Below, in pieces: positions 32,339-41,244 of a DNA stretch of 64,000 bases. The stretch is taken from the NCBI GenBank assembly GCA_036405235.1, contig DASWYA010000001.1:1-64000 (forward strand), given 5' to 3'. The stretch is from JASLCR01 sp036405235 (GTDB lineage Bacteria; Patescibacteriota; Saccharimonadia; Saccharimonadales; Saccharimonadaceae). Each line of letters begins with the position of its first letter. Within the stretch, counting starts at the first letter, position 1. Made by a program: the position numbers and the translations under genes. Below the pieces are notes generated by a model, which was given only the letters and a program-made list of their open reading frames with translations, searched no databases and was not told the origin of the DNA.

Positions 32339-32728
32339 ATGAAAGAATTTTCAGATCAGCAATTTGATGCATTAATCACTCGGGCAATGGATGAGCTCCC
32401 TCAGGAGTATATAAAAGGCCTTCAGAATGTAGCGATTCTCATGGCCGACGAACCTGACGAGTATCAACGGGAAAAATCGCACCTCGGTTCTGGGCAGTTG
32501 CTGCTTGGTCTTTATGAGGGTGTGCCGCGTACGCACCGAAACGGCAGCGAGTCGGGTATCTTGCCGGATAAGATTACGCTTTTTAAATATGCACTACTGT
32601 CGGTCACGCACGACGAACAAAGTCTATTTGAGCAGATCAAACGAACGCTTTGGCATGAGATTGCACATTATTATGGTCTAGATCATGAGCATATTGATCA
32701 TCTAGAGAGACGGCCGAAGTCTCAATGA
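32339..32728 (+). CDS. Minimal zincin metallopeptidase-family protein
   Basis: 129 aa. H106-E107-IAH110-YYG113-LDH116 is a full HExxHxxGxxH metzincin-like zinc site near the C-terminus; the N-terminal part (FDALITRAMDELPQEYIKGLQNVAILMADEP) matches the small bacterial family of possible metallopeptidases exemplified by Acel_2062. No signal peptide. Enzyme activity has not been shown for the family as far as I know. TATACT (32320-32325) lies 13 nt before the ATG and a second box TATAGT lies 4 nt before it, so the leader is a few nucleotides at most. Confidence 0.78.
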   Translation: MKEFSDQQFDALITRAMDELPQEYIKGLQNVAILMADEPDEYQREKSHLGSGQLLLGLYEGVPRTHRNGSESGILPDKITLFKYALLSVTHDEQSLFEQIKRTLWHEIAHYYGLDHEHIDHLERRPKSQ

Positions 32729-32821
32729 GGCTGTTTATTGGCGGAATCTATAAAATCATAGTATACTAAAGCTAAACATAACATTCGTGAGTGGAGTCGC
32801 GAATCAGTGGGGTTTAGGAAC

Positions 32822-34423
32822 ATGATAGCGCTTTCAAGAGGTGGGCAACTTCTGAGAATTACATGCGTAGGCGTTATTTTTGCCATGTTGCTACAGCTGT
32901 TTCTCACGCCGGTAACCTATGCGCTAGCTGATGATGTAACCCTAACTAGCCAGGATTTTGCATCGTACAGTGGTGTCGATGCAGAAGCGCCAACTGATTG
33001 GATGTTTACGAATATTGGCGCATATACTTCAACTGCCTCAAGCGGACAAGCGCCAAATTCTCTCCAGTTCAACAGCAGTGATTCTGTTGCGACTGTTTCG
33101 TATAATTTGAAATCTGGACAGACAAGTAAGGCACTGACTTTCTGGATGAAAGGCAATTCAATTGGCACGTCTGGCTCTACATTCACAGTCAAGCAATCAG
33201 CTGATAGTGGAAGCTGGGCGACAATTAGCTCGTACACTGGTGCTGCTATACCGAGCGCTGGCACCACATTTACCGTTGATCTTTTGCCTGCCACCACGAG
33301 TGTGCAATTTTCATATACAAAAGTCTCTGGTAACCTTGCACTTGATGATGTGATGATCATTGGTAAAAAGCTTGGTGACAGCACGCCACCCTCAGTGCCG
33401 ACTGCTTCTGTTCCGTCTGGGGCGTACAACACTGCGCAGACAGTAACACTTAACTCTGACGACGATTCAGGTGCAGCAACAATCCGATACACGATTGATA
33501 ATACTGTGCCTAGTCAGGCGAGCCAACGCTATACGGCTCCTATTATGATCGCGGCTAATACGACACTTAGAGCGATCGCCTATGACGGAGATGGAAATGC
33601 TTCAGGTGAAGCAACTTTTTCTTACGTAATTGACGCAGAAGCACCAACTATCGAGAAGATAGAATATTCAAATAACGGTACTCCGACGAATAACAACGTA
33701 ACGGTTACTGCTACCACTAGTGAACCTGTAAATACACCTGATGGCTGGACAAAAGTTGACAGTACGACATTTACAAAAGAATATAGCACTAACACTACTG
33801 ATTCGTTGATAGTGAAAGATGCGGCTGGAAATATATCTGATGCGAGTGCAATAGCAGTAGAGGCGATCGATAAGGTCTCGCCGACCATTACTATTGGCGG
33901 AACAGACGTAGATGGAGTATATAATGGCTCGACAAACTATACCGTGGCGGATGATGTAGCGATACAGTCAGTGACAATCAATGGTATTGAAGCGCCACAG
34001 ACTGGTACAATCACTCGTACTGGTGCATACACGATTTCGGTAGTTGATACAGCAGGGAATTCGACTTCGCAGCAAATCTATGTGTTGATTCCTGTTGTTG
34101 TGGCGCCGGCTGTCATAGTGGCAACATCTGTACCAAAGCCAATCTCACCAATAAGAATTACACCTACAGTACCGGTGACTCCAGCAAATCCGTCGCGTGC
34201 TGTAGATACTACGAAAGATGTAAAGACTAGCGTAGGTGATTCTATAGATGCTTCGCCACAAGTAGAGCAAGCCGCGGTTGCCACGAGTAGCCAAGGCTGG
34301 AAACTCTGGGGTGTAGCGTGGTACTGGTATCTTCTTGTGACGACGCTGGTTGCTGTAGTGCTTTGGCAGGTCTATGCGACCTGGCATGCTCGTCGCGAAG
34401 CAGATGAAGATCTCGAGCTGTAG
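32822..34423 (+). CDS. Secreted surface protein with Ig-like/chitobiase-type repeats and C-terminal anchor
   Basis: 533 aa from ATG 32822; an in-frame GTG at 32807 is the alternative. Signal peptide residues 1-36 ending TYALA. Then a jelly-roll-like domain (about 40-185), a chitobiase/beta-hexosaminidase C-terminal type domain (VPTASVPSGAYNTAQTVTLNSD...IRYTIDN), and two bacterial Ig-like domains (about 270-420). A Val/Pro-rich spacer is followed by a membrane segment (WYWYLLVTTLVAVVLWQVY) and a cytoplasmic tail with basic then acidic residues. Probably an adhesin-like protein displayed on the cell surface. galU follows and has its own -10 box. Confidence 0.72.
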   Translation: MIALSRGGQLLRITCVGVIFAMLLQLFLTPVTYALADDVTLTSQDFASYSGVDAEAPTDWMFTNIGAYTSTASSGQAPNSLQFNSSDSVATVSYNLKSGQTSKALTFWMKGNSIGTSGSTFTVKQSADSGSWATISSYTGAAIPSAGTTFTVDLLPATTSVQFSYTKVSGNLALDDVMIIGKKLGDSTPPSVPTASVPSGAYNTAQTVTLNSDDDSGAATIRYTIDNTVPSQASQRYTAPIMIAANTTLRAIAYDGDGNASGEATFSYVIDAEAPTIEKIEYSNNGTPTNNNVTVTATTSEPVNTPDGWTKVDSTTFTKEYSTNTTDSLIVKDAAGNISDASAIAVEAIDKVSPTITIGGTDVDGVYNGSTNYTVADDVAIQSVTINGIEAPQTGTITRTGAYTISVVDTAGNSTSQQIYVLIPVVVAPAVIVATSVPKPISPIRITPTVPVTPANPSRAVDTTKDVKTSVGDSIDASPQVEQAAVATSSQGWKLWGVAWYWYLLVTTLVAVVLWQVYATWHARREADEDLEL

Positions 34424-34436
34424 TACAATAATATAC

Positions 34437-35258
34437 ATGAAAATCACTAAGGCTATCATTCCCGTAGCAGGTTGGGGCACACGCATGCTTCCTATTACTA
34501 AAGCAATTGAAAAATGCATGCTACCTGTGGGTACTAGACCGGTTGTCGACTATATCGTGCAAGATGTTTTAAAAGCTGGTGTGACGGATATTTATTTTGT
34601 GGTTGCAGAACATGCCACGCAACTTCAGACGTACTACGGCGAAAATACTCAACTTAACGAATATCTACGGCGGACGGGTAAGGAAGATAAAATAGCTCTG
34701 GTGTCTCCTCCTGAGAATGTTTCATTTCACTACATCACGCAACCAAATGACGGTAGGTATGGCACAAGCGTACCAGTAGGGCTTGCGAGTGAGTTTATAG
34801 GTGAAGACGAAGCAGCGCTGGTAGTTATGGGCGACCAATTTTTCTATCGCACGGATGGAGGCTCAAACGCTGCTGATCTCGTAGATCTAGTGGAGCGAAA
34901 AGGTGCTAGTGCTGGCCTGTTTGGTAATCCTGTAGCCGATGAAGTTATTTCAAAAATGGGAATTATCGAAAAAGACAATGATGATAATTTTGTGCGGATA
35001 GTTGAAAAGCCAAAGCTAGAGGATGCGCCGAGTAATCTGAACAATTCGAGCTTTTATGTCTTTGATAAGGCAGTTTTTGAATTTGCACGAACTCTACCCG
35101 CTAATCCACAACGGGGTGAATTCGAAGTAACAGATGCGATAAATGCGTACACAGAAAGCGGAAAAAAGATCGCTGTAGGTACTATAGAGGGTGAATATAT
35201 GGAATGTGGGAGTGTAGAAGGTTGGATTCGGGCAAATAATGCCATCATAGGCTTTTAA
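34437..35258 (+). CDS. galU: UTP-glucose-1-phosphate uridylyltransferase
   Basis: 273 aa from ATG 34437 (MKITKAIIPVAGWGTRMLP). Makes UDP-glucose for surface glycans. The nucleotide-binding motif AGWGTRMLPITKAIEKCMLPVGTRP, QPNDGRYGTSVPVGLA and VEKPKLEDAPSN are typical of GalU. TACAAT (34424-34429) ends 7 nt before the ATG, so the mRNA is probably leaderless. In-frame codons upstream belong to the end of the previous gene and are not used. The neighbouring surface-protein genes fit a role in envelope sugar supply. Confidence 0.9.
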   Translation: MKITKAIIPVAGWGTRMLPITKAIEKCMLPVGTRPVVDYIVQDVLKAGVTDIYFVVAEHATQLQTYYGENTQLNEYLRRTGKEDKIALVSPPENVSFHYITQPNDGRYGTSVPVGLASEFIGEDEAALVVMGDQFFYRTDGGSNAADLVDLVERKGASAGLFGNPVADEVISKMGIIEKDNDDNFVRIVEKPKLEDAPSNLNNSSFYVFDKAVFEFARTLPANPQRGEFEVTDAINAYTESGKKIAVGTIEGEYMECGSVEGWIRANNAIIGF

Positions 35259-35289
35259 ACATAAACACGTAGGTGTAGAATACGTATGT

Positions 35290-36909
35290 ATGAGGAAAAA
35301 TACACTCCTGAGCCATTCAATGTATCTACGTAATCGAAAAAAACAAGGGTTTACTTTAGTAGAAGTACTCGTAGTAGTTGTGGTTCTGGTAGTTCTTGCT
35401 GGCATCACCACTGTTGTTTCTATCGGTATACAGCAAGATTCGCGTGACAAGACACGAAAAGCAAGCGCGACGGTGGTTGCAGAGTCTTTAGAGAAGTACT
35501 TTAAAGATAATAACGAATATCCGCCAGTTACAGCGATTGCTTCACCGACTGGATTACCAATTGGCGATGTCAAGACGAAGCTCGGTATTGTGAGCAACGA
35601 TACGCTAGTATTCCCTTTAGCTCAAGACACGACAAAAGCTTCAATAGTTACAGGTGCTCCAAGCACAAAGCAAATGCAGTATACGGGTAATTGTACGGTT
35701 GATGCGTGTAATGATTTTACTCTGAGCTATGTGGAAGAGAAGACCGGGAATACGGTTGCCATCAAGAGTAGGTCAGTAGTAAGTGAAACCCCTGATCCTA
35801 CTGACTACAATGGATTGACTGCACCGACAGCTCCAAATGTATCGGGTACATTAGCCTCTAATAATACAACAGTGACCATGACAGCATCGGGTGCTACCTG
35901 TAAAATGGGTGATCCATATGTACAGATTCGATACGCTAATTCGGCGTCTGCGCTTGCATCAACAGCATGGCCGACAAACTGGGTGGCTGGCAGTACTTCG
36001 ATCTCGACGAGTACATATGGTCGCAATGTCACATATCACTTCCAGGCAAGGGCGCGCTGTGTACAAAATAATGTTCCGAGCGGCGTCACGCTCAGCAGTA
36101 CAGGCAGTCAATTTGTTCCGCCAGCGCCAACTATACCAAATGCGCCAACGGTCACCGCTCCAGGTGTGGGTGGCGGTACATGGACTTGGACTACGCCTAC
36201 ATGTAATGCCGGAACGGTAAATTTCCAATTCAATAGTATAAAATCTGGAGATGGCGCTTGGGCGACAAGCTATACAACAGGAACATCAGCTTGGTATGGC
36301 CCAGCGAGCGAAGAAGGTTCAGACTATGTGGTTATAGTGAGAGCACAATGTGTTAATGGCAGCGAACAATCTGGATGGTCGGGAGATGGAGTGGCTTCTG
36401 TGAGTGTGCCGGTAACATCGTACACTGTGGTGAATAACGGCTACTCGAGTCTCTACGCGAGCGGGAATGCAATTTACGGACTTTCGCAGGTGTACAGCTC
36501 TACACCTGGTTGTCCGGTGGGCACTGCGGTTGTATACTTTCAGCAAATTGATCTGAACGATCCGGACGATGGTAGTCAGGCTGCAGGTCCATCGGGTCGT
36601 AATCGAATCCACTCTGGCTGGGGTGCAGGCTCCGTAGCCTACTATCTAGCCGATCTCGACGGTAATAACGCTAATGCTACTCTTAATGATAAGCTTGAGT
36701 TTATGTGGTACACCAGGTGCCAGAACGTCTATACGGGTCGTTACGGCCCACAGAAGTACTCGGACATATTTGGCAATGCGCGTGTGGTCGAAAATCGAAA
36801 CGTAAGCAATGGTAAAAATGGCAGATGGGATCGAACATGCGTGGGAGGATCAGTGGACTGGCCTGCGTCCGACGTTGTTTGTGGGGCAGGTGGGCCATGG
36901 GGATTCTAA
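35290..36909 (+). CDS. Type IV prepilin-like protein with large beta-rich C-terminal region
   Basis: 539 aa. The N-terminus KKQG-FTLVEVLVVVVVLVVLAG is a class III prepilin signal, cleaved after G20 with the conserved Glu at mature position 5 (E25). Ordinary pilins are 130-180 aa; here about 400 residues of Thr/Ser/Gly-rich beta structure follow, with Fn3-like segments (about 175-270 and 275-370) and a Trp/Cys-rich end (WDRTCVGGSVDWPASDVVCG). It may be a minor pilin carrying a tip adhesin. TAGAAT (35276-35281) ends 8 nt before the ATG. No pilus assembly genes are in the window. Confidence 0.75.
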   Translation: MRKNTLLSHSMYLRNRKKQGFTLVEVLVVVVVLVVLAGITTVVSIGIQQDSRDKTRKASATVVAESLEKYFKDNNEYPPVTAIASPTGLPIGDVKTKLGIVSNDTLVFPLAQDTTKASIVTGAPSTKQMQYTGNCTVDACNDFTLSYVEEKTGNTVAIKSRSVVSETPDPTDYNGLTAPTAPNVSGTLASNNTTVTMTASGATCKMGDPYVQIRYANSASALASTAWPTNWVAGSTSISTSTYGRNVTYHFQARARCVQNNVPSGVTLSSTGSQFVPPAPTIPNAPTVTAPGVGGGTWTWTTPTCNAGTVNFQFNSIKSGDGAWATSYTTGTSAWYGPASEEGSDYVVIVRAQCVNGSEQSGWSGDGVASVSVPVTSYTVVNNGYSSLYASGNAIYGLSQVYSSTPGCPVGTAVVYFQQIDLNDPDDGSQAAGPSGRNRIHSGWGAGSVAYYLADLDGNNANATLNDKLEFMWYTRCQNVYTGRYGPQKYSDIFGNARVVENRNVSNGKNGRWDRTCVGGSVDWPASDVVCGAGGPWGF

Positions 36910-36957
36910 TTCTTCCGTAGGTGAAATAGATTGGTAAATAAGGGAATAGGGTAAATT

Positions 36958-37335
36958 ATGAAAGCAAAACAAATAATACTCATAATGGTGATTGTTATTT
37001 TACTCGTTGGTGCCACTGTTTCTATCTGGCTATTAGCATCTTCAAATATAAGGCGTGAGCATCAGGATAACTCTCAAAGTGAAGCAACGCATAAAAGTAC
37101 AGCAGATGCGGCCGCAAAAAAAGGTGATGCAAAGGCGGCTCTAAAGGAATATCAGCTTGCGCTTGACGCTTGTTCCGACAGTGATGCTACGTGCCAAGCA
37201 GAAATGAAGCAGCGCATCCACGAAATGGAGACTGCTATGAAGGTTAAACTTGATTCAAAGACGAATCTGCCGGTCAAGAAGTGGGTTAAACCTCCAGCGC
37301 CAGCTCTTCCGAAAAGTAAGCAAAAGTCACAATAA
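36958..37335 (+). CDS. Small membrane-anchored protein with one TPR-like hairpin
   Basis: 125 aa. One membrane segment (residues about 5-27), then a helical pair AAAKKGDAKAALKEYQLALDAC...CQAEMKQRIHEMETAM that reads like a tetratricopeptide hairpin, with two Cys that could form a disulfide, and a Pro/Lys-rich tail. It follows the prepilin gene by 48 nt and may belong to the same surface system. No family is recognised. Confidence 0.55.
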   Translation: MKAKQIILIMVIVILLVGATVSIWLLASSNIRREHQDNSQSEATHKSTADAAAKKGDAKAALKEYQLALDACSDSDATCQAEMKQRIHEMETAMKVKLDSKTNLPVKKWVKPPAPALPKSKQKSQ

Positions 37336-37388
37336 TAAATAAACCTTACCCAAGGTGAGCGATACGACTCAATAACTGTATAATGCTA

Positions 37389-37417
37389 TTGCTTTTTTAG
37401 CAAAAATTTGCTATAAT
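37389..37417 (+). promoter_or_regulatory. Promoter of the multi-HTH gene
   Basis: TTGCTT (37389-37394), 17-nt spacer, TATAAT (37412-37417), ending 7 nt before ATG 37425: leaderless. Confidence 0.75.
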
Positions 37418-37424
37418 ACATCTC

Positions 37425-39140
37425 ATGACACACCCGACTGAAAAGTCGTTTGAAACAAACACTCAAACACCAGATTTCCAAGCGCAGATTGATGCGATTA
37501 TGAAACGTGTACTCACGCCAGAGAACATCAATAGCTATGGTGACGATGCGCTAGAGGATTTTGTTAATGTTATTGAGACTGTAAAGGATGCTTATGATGG
37601 CCCTCCTCTTCCGCCTGTTTTGACAGGTAATGAACAGGAAATGGCTATAATGCGATATTTCAAACTAAATCCTGAGCTTATTGAGATGATGCTTGATCAT
37701 ATTGCAGATGTGGCGAATAACATTGATAAACTCGACGGAATCATCGAAAATTTATTAAAAGACGCATCGCGGGAGAACACGCCTCCGGATCAACAGTCTG
37801 GGTATGTCGAGTCTGGTGATGGGCCACACGAGAGTCAAGAGCTTATTCCTCGTCTTAAAACAATCCTTCTCATGCTCATAGAGAGATACAACATTGATGT
37901 GAATCCGGGAACTTCCAGTCCTGAGGAATTCCGTATTATCCCCGGCAGAGTATCATCTAATTGGAAGCGAAAAGCGGCGTACCATCATCTAGAACTACCC
38001 ACGTTAAACCGGTTGATTGCAGTGTGTGACGAAGAGGGGAATCGAACCTTTGTATTCGATAGAGACAAAGTTTATGGTCACGGCTTGATGCCCGGCGATA
38101 TAGCAGGGATGACAAAGAAGGAGATGGATGCGCTAATAGAGAACAACGATGCGATTGGTAAGGGGATCCGCTATCGGAGTGAAAGAAATAGCTTTGTAAA
38201 ACGGCTAGCGGGGCTGATTCAGCACATACCTCAGGATAATCATGAGGAGATAATTGACGAAACTGCGGATACTATCTTGCAATCTCAAGGCAGGTTAGAT
38301 GGGCGCTTGACGATAAATGAAATTGCTGAGAAGTTAGGTATTACCTACCACTTTGTAAAAACTGTACTTAATGAGATCAAGGCTCCCTCGATAGAAGAAA
38401 GAATTAAGAATAAACCAAGCCCAACGTATAGTGCGGATGTGCTCGATCTTATACCGACTCACCCGACACTTTTAGCTAAGCGAGGACATCCGCTTCCGGA
38501 TGGTGTAATGAAAATGAGCCAAGTGGCTACTGAGTTAGGAAACCGTAACCTTAGTCATTATGCTCGCAAGTATCATATGCCCCTTGGGAAATTTGCCTTT
38601 GATGATGGTGGTGGGTTGGGGGTGTTCCCGCATGATGTCACGTACCTGACTGATCTGCTAGATACGAAAGGGCTATCTAAGGAAGCTCCTCAACCAGGCG
38701 AATATACAATACCTCAGGCTGCTGAGAAGTTTAATATCAATGAAGTTACTTTACTAAGAAGAATAGCGGCAAAACAGGCAGAAGATGAAAGTTTTGGCAA
38801 ATTGGCGACGCGTAAGGTCCATACTATGCCAAATACTCGTGTAATTAGCGAGGAACAGCTGGAGAAGCTTGAGCTAGTCAGAGTAGAGGACGCGCCAAAT
38901 GGTATCGTGTCAAGAAGAGGATTAGCTCTCCTCCTGAAGCCACTTGACCTATCCACGGTCTACAAGGTAATTGACAAGATGATAGATGAGGGCACATTGA
39001 AGGCTGAAGGTGTGTGGAAGTTTGGAGCAAATACGCAAGATGGATTTAGAATCGAGGACGAGGCGAAAGTAAGAGAGAGAATACTCTTAGGAGGCGGAGT
39101 GCTTGCAAAGAAATTATCACAACAAAACTTAAGGGATTGA
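37425..39140 (+). CDS. Large protein with several helix-turn-helix-like modules
   Basis: 571 aa, soluble, no recognised family. At least four segments read as helix-turn-helix or MerR/excisionase-like units: about 296-320 (LTINEIAEKLGITYHFVKTVLNEI), 362-384 (MKMSQVATELGNRNLSHYARKYH), 426-450 (YTIPQAAEKFNINEVTLLRRIAAKQ) and 495-525 (VSRRGLALLLKPLDLSTVYKVIDKMIDEG). The N-terminal 140 residues are acidic and helical. A DNA-binding or chromosome-organising role is plausible; nothing names it. Promoter TTGCTT-17-TATAAT with the -10 box 7 nt before the ATG. rplU follows after its own promoter. Confidence 0.6.
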   Translation: MTHPTEKSFETNTQTPDFQAQIDAIMKRVLTPENINSYGDDALEDFVNVIETVKDAYDGPPLPPVLTGNEQEMAIMRYFKLNPELIEMMLDHIADVANNIDKLDGIIENLLKDASRENTPPDQQSGYVESGDGPHESQELIPRLKTILLMLIERYNIDVNPGTSSPEEFRIIPGRVSSNWKRKAAYHHLELPTLNRLIAVCDEEGNRTFVFDRDKVYGHGLMPGDIAGMTKKEMDALIENNDAIGKGIRYRSERNSFVKRLAGLIQHIPQDNHEEIIDETADTILQSQGRLDGRLTINEIAEKLGITYHFVKTVLNEIKAPSIEERIKNKPSPTYSADVLDLIPTHPTLLAKRGHPLPDGVMKMSQVATELGNRNLSHYARKYHMPLGKFAFDDGGGLGVFPHDVTYLTDLLDTKGLSKEAPQPGEYTIPQAAEKFNINEVTLLRRIAAKQAEDESFGKLATRKVHTMPNTRVISEEQLEKLELVRVEDAPNGIVSRRGLALLLKPLDLSTVYKVIDKMIDEGTLKAEGVWKFGANTQDGFRIEDEAKVRERILLGGGVLAKKLSQQNLRD

Positions 39141-39201
39141 AGCGATCCGCTTAATCTGTTACAATAGTTCAGATTGAAAAGCTAAATAAGAAAAGGAAGC
39201 T

Positions 39202-39510
39202 ATGAAAGCAGTCGTTAAGGTTGGCGGTAAGCAATACATCGTCAGCGAAAAAGAGACCCTCCTGGTGGACCGCCTCCCGGATGGAACGAAAGAGCTCGAT
39301 CTCGACGTACTCATGCTTGTTGATGGTGAGAAATCTACCGTTGGCACGCCACTCGTCAAAGGTGCGAAGCTCACAGCCAAGGTGGTAGAGGAAGAAGTAA
39401 AGGGTGATAAGATCCGTGTGATCCGCTACAAGGCCAAAAAGCGTGTACATAAGGAAATGGGTCATCGCCAAAAATACTCTCGTATTGAAGTTGGTAAAAT
39501 CGGAAAATAG
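39202..39510 (+). CDS. rplU: 50S ribosomal protein L21
   Basis: 102 aa, the normal size. KAVVKVGGKQYIVSEKETLLVDRL and the C-terminal KKRVHKEMGHRQKYSRIEVGKI (canonical YKRRKNYRKKQGHRQ..T) identify L21. AAAAGGAAG lies just before the ATG and TACAAT at about 39160 is a likely -10 box. The usual partner rpmA (L27) does not follow; a terminator and parA come next. Confidence 0.92.
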   Translation: MKAVVKVGGKQYIVSEKETLLVDRLPDGTKELDLDVLMLVDGEKSTVGTPLVKGAKLTAKVVEEEVKGDKIRVIRYKAKKRVHKEMGHRQKYSRIEVGKIGK

Positions 39511-39527
39511 ATTCCTCCAACAGAGAT

Positions 39528-39558
39528 AAAAACGCTTGCATGTATGCAGGCGTTTTTT
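39528..39558. terminator. Terminator after rplU
   Basis: AAAAACGC-t-TGCA, loop, TGCA-g-GCGTTTTTT. The distal part overlaps the start of the parA promoter region. Confidence 0.82.
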
Positions 39559-39585
39559 GTTGCTCATGCTATACTTATATGCAGA

Positions 39586-40368
39586 ATGAGCGAGGGAAAT
39601 AAACAAGCGGTTGTGATCGCTGTGACAAATCAAAAGGGTGGTGTCGGCAAGACAACTACTGCTGTGAATGTTGCGTATTTCCTGGCCAAAAGTGGCAAAA
39701 AGACACTACTGATAGATTTTGACCCTCAAGGAAATGCCACCAGCGGCCTTGGCTTTGACAAGCAAAACCTTGAGTACGGTACGATGAGCGATGTTATGCT
39801 CGAAACTCGTTCGCTGCAGCATGTGGTGCTAGAGACAAAACACAAGAACCTATTCATTGCACCGGCAACGCCGCAGCTTGCCAATACAGAGGTAGAGCTG
39901 GCAAACGCTCAGCGACGTTTTACTAGACTAAAAAATGCTATAGCTACAACTCAAGGATATGATGCGATCATTATCGACAGCCCGCCGAGTCTCAGTATCC
40001 TCACAGTAAATGGATTAATTGCTGCTCGCTATATACTTCTGCCAGTGCAGGCTGAATTTTATGCTCTAGAGGGGCTTGGACAGCTTCTTGAAACGATGAA
40101 GCTCATCCGCAAAAATATGAATCCAACACTTGATCTTGTGGGTGTGCTGCCAACTATGGTAGATAGCCGTACGACACTCTCTGGTCAGGTTCACGAAGAG
40201 ATCAAAAAGCATTTCCCGGGCAAAGTATTCAAGACAGTGATTCCGCGTAATATTCGACTTGCTGAAGCGCCAAGTCATGGCGTGCCGGTGGGGGTATATG
40301 ATCGATTCTCTAAAGGTTCACGTGCGTACAAGACGCTCACTAAAGAATTACTAGAAAGGATAGGATAG
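39586..40368 (+). CDS. parA: Chromosome-partitioning ATPase ParA (Soj)
   Basis: 260 aa from ATG 39586 (MSEGNKQAVVIAVTNQKGG). Deviant Walker A KGGVGKTTTAVN, Walker A' LIDFDPQGNATSGLG and Walker B YDAIIIDSPPSLS are intact. It lacks the N-terminal HTH of plasmid ParA, as expected of a chromosomal protein. TATACT (39570-39575) ends 10 nt before the ATG. Its stop TAG shares a base with the GTG start of parB, so the two are coupled. Segregates replicated origins with ParB. Confidence 0.92.
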   Translation: MSEGNKQAVVIAVTNQKGGVGKTTTAVNVAYFLAKSGKKTLLIDFDPQGNATSGLGFDKQNLEYGTMSDVMLETRSLQHVVLETKHKNLFIAPATPQLANTEVELANAQRRFTRLKNAIATTQGYDAIIIDSPPSLSILTVNGLIAARYILLPVQAEFYALEGLGQLLETMKLIRKNMNPTLDLVGVLPTMVDSRTTLSGQVHEEIKKHFPGKVFKTVIPRNIRLAEAPSHGVPVGVYDRFSKGSRAYKTLTKELLERIG

Positions 40369-41243
40369 TGACTAAAAAGAAGGGGCTTGGTCGAAGCTTT
40401 GAGTCGCTAATACCGACTGATCTTCTAGATGAGTCGTTTGATCCAACAGCAGGTGATGACCACAAGGTAAGCGAGCTACGAAATATAAGACTCTCGGAGA
40501 TTACTGCTGATATTGAGCAGCCAAGAAAACGTTTTGACGAAGCTCATCTGCTTGAGCTCACTGAGTCGATTCGTATTCATGGCGTGCTGCAGCCGATTGT
40601 TGTCGTACCAAAAGCTGGCAAGTATGAAATCGTTGCTGGTGAGCGTCGTTTTCGTGCATCAACGGCAGCTGGTCTCGAGACTATTCCCGCACTTGTGCGT
40701 ACATTATCAGACCAACATAAACTTGAGCTGGCGCTGATTGAAAACCTCCAGCGCCATGATTTGAACGCAATAGAAACAGCGACAGCATATGGAAAATTAC
40801 GTGATCAGTTCAATCTGAGTCTCGAAGAGATTGGCAAAACAGTTGGAGGTAAGTCAGTTAGTGCGGTTAGTAACACATTGAGGTTGCTCAAGCTCTCAAA
40901 GCCGGTGAGGGAAGCGATTATGAAAGGTGATATTACCGAGGGTCAGGCTAGACCTCTCATTGATCTTGATAGTGTTGTTATCGATGAGCTGCTTCCGAAA
41001 ATCATCAAGGAGCAGTGGAGTGCTCGCATGATTGAACAAGTTGTGAAAAGCTATAGAGCGCCTGTTCGTGTGGCTAAGTCAAACACGAGGGCTAACGAGT
41101 ATGAAGCTGTTGCGGCACGTTTCACCAAGAGACTTGGTGTTAATACGCAGATCAAAGCTGGCCAAGGTGGTCGAGGTAAGATTGTGATTGCATTTAAAGA
41201 CGAGAAGGATCTCGAACGAATACAAAGATTACTCGGCGAGTAG
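40368..41243 (+). CDS. parB: Chromosome-partitioning protein ParB (Spo0J)
   Basis: 291 aa with GTG start. N-terminal ParA-interacting segment TKKKGLGRSFESLIP, CTPase/ParB-N domain with GVLQPIVV and VAGERRFRAS (the GERRFRA box), then the HTH (LSLEEIGKTVGGKSVSAVSNTLRLLKL) that reads parS sites. The C-terminal dimer domain is shortened. No parS-like 16-mer (TGTTTCACGTGAAACA) was seen in the window. Convergent with lepB, with 1 nt between stop codons. Confidence 0.93.
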   Translation: MTKKKGLGRSFESLIPTDLLDESFDPTAGDDHKVSELRNIRLSEITADIEQPRKRFDEAHLLELTESIRIHGVLQPIVVVPKAGKYEIVAGERRFRASTAAGLETIPALVRTLSDQHKLELALIENLQRHDLNAIETATAYGKLRDQFNLSLEEIGKTVGGKSVSAVSNTLRLLKLSKPVREAIMKGDITEGQARPLIDLDSVVIDELLPKIIKEQWSARMIEQVVKSYRAPVRVAKSNTRANEYEAVAARFTKRLGVNTQIKAGQGGRGKIVIAFKDEKDLERIQRLLGE

Positions 41244-41244
41244 T

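Noticed and set aside
40368..41243. A parS centromere near parAB
   Set aside because: No TGTTTCACGTGAAACA-like 16-mer was seen; it may lie outside the window near the origin.
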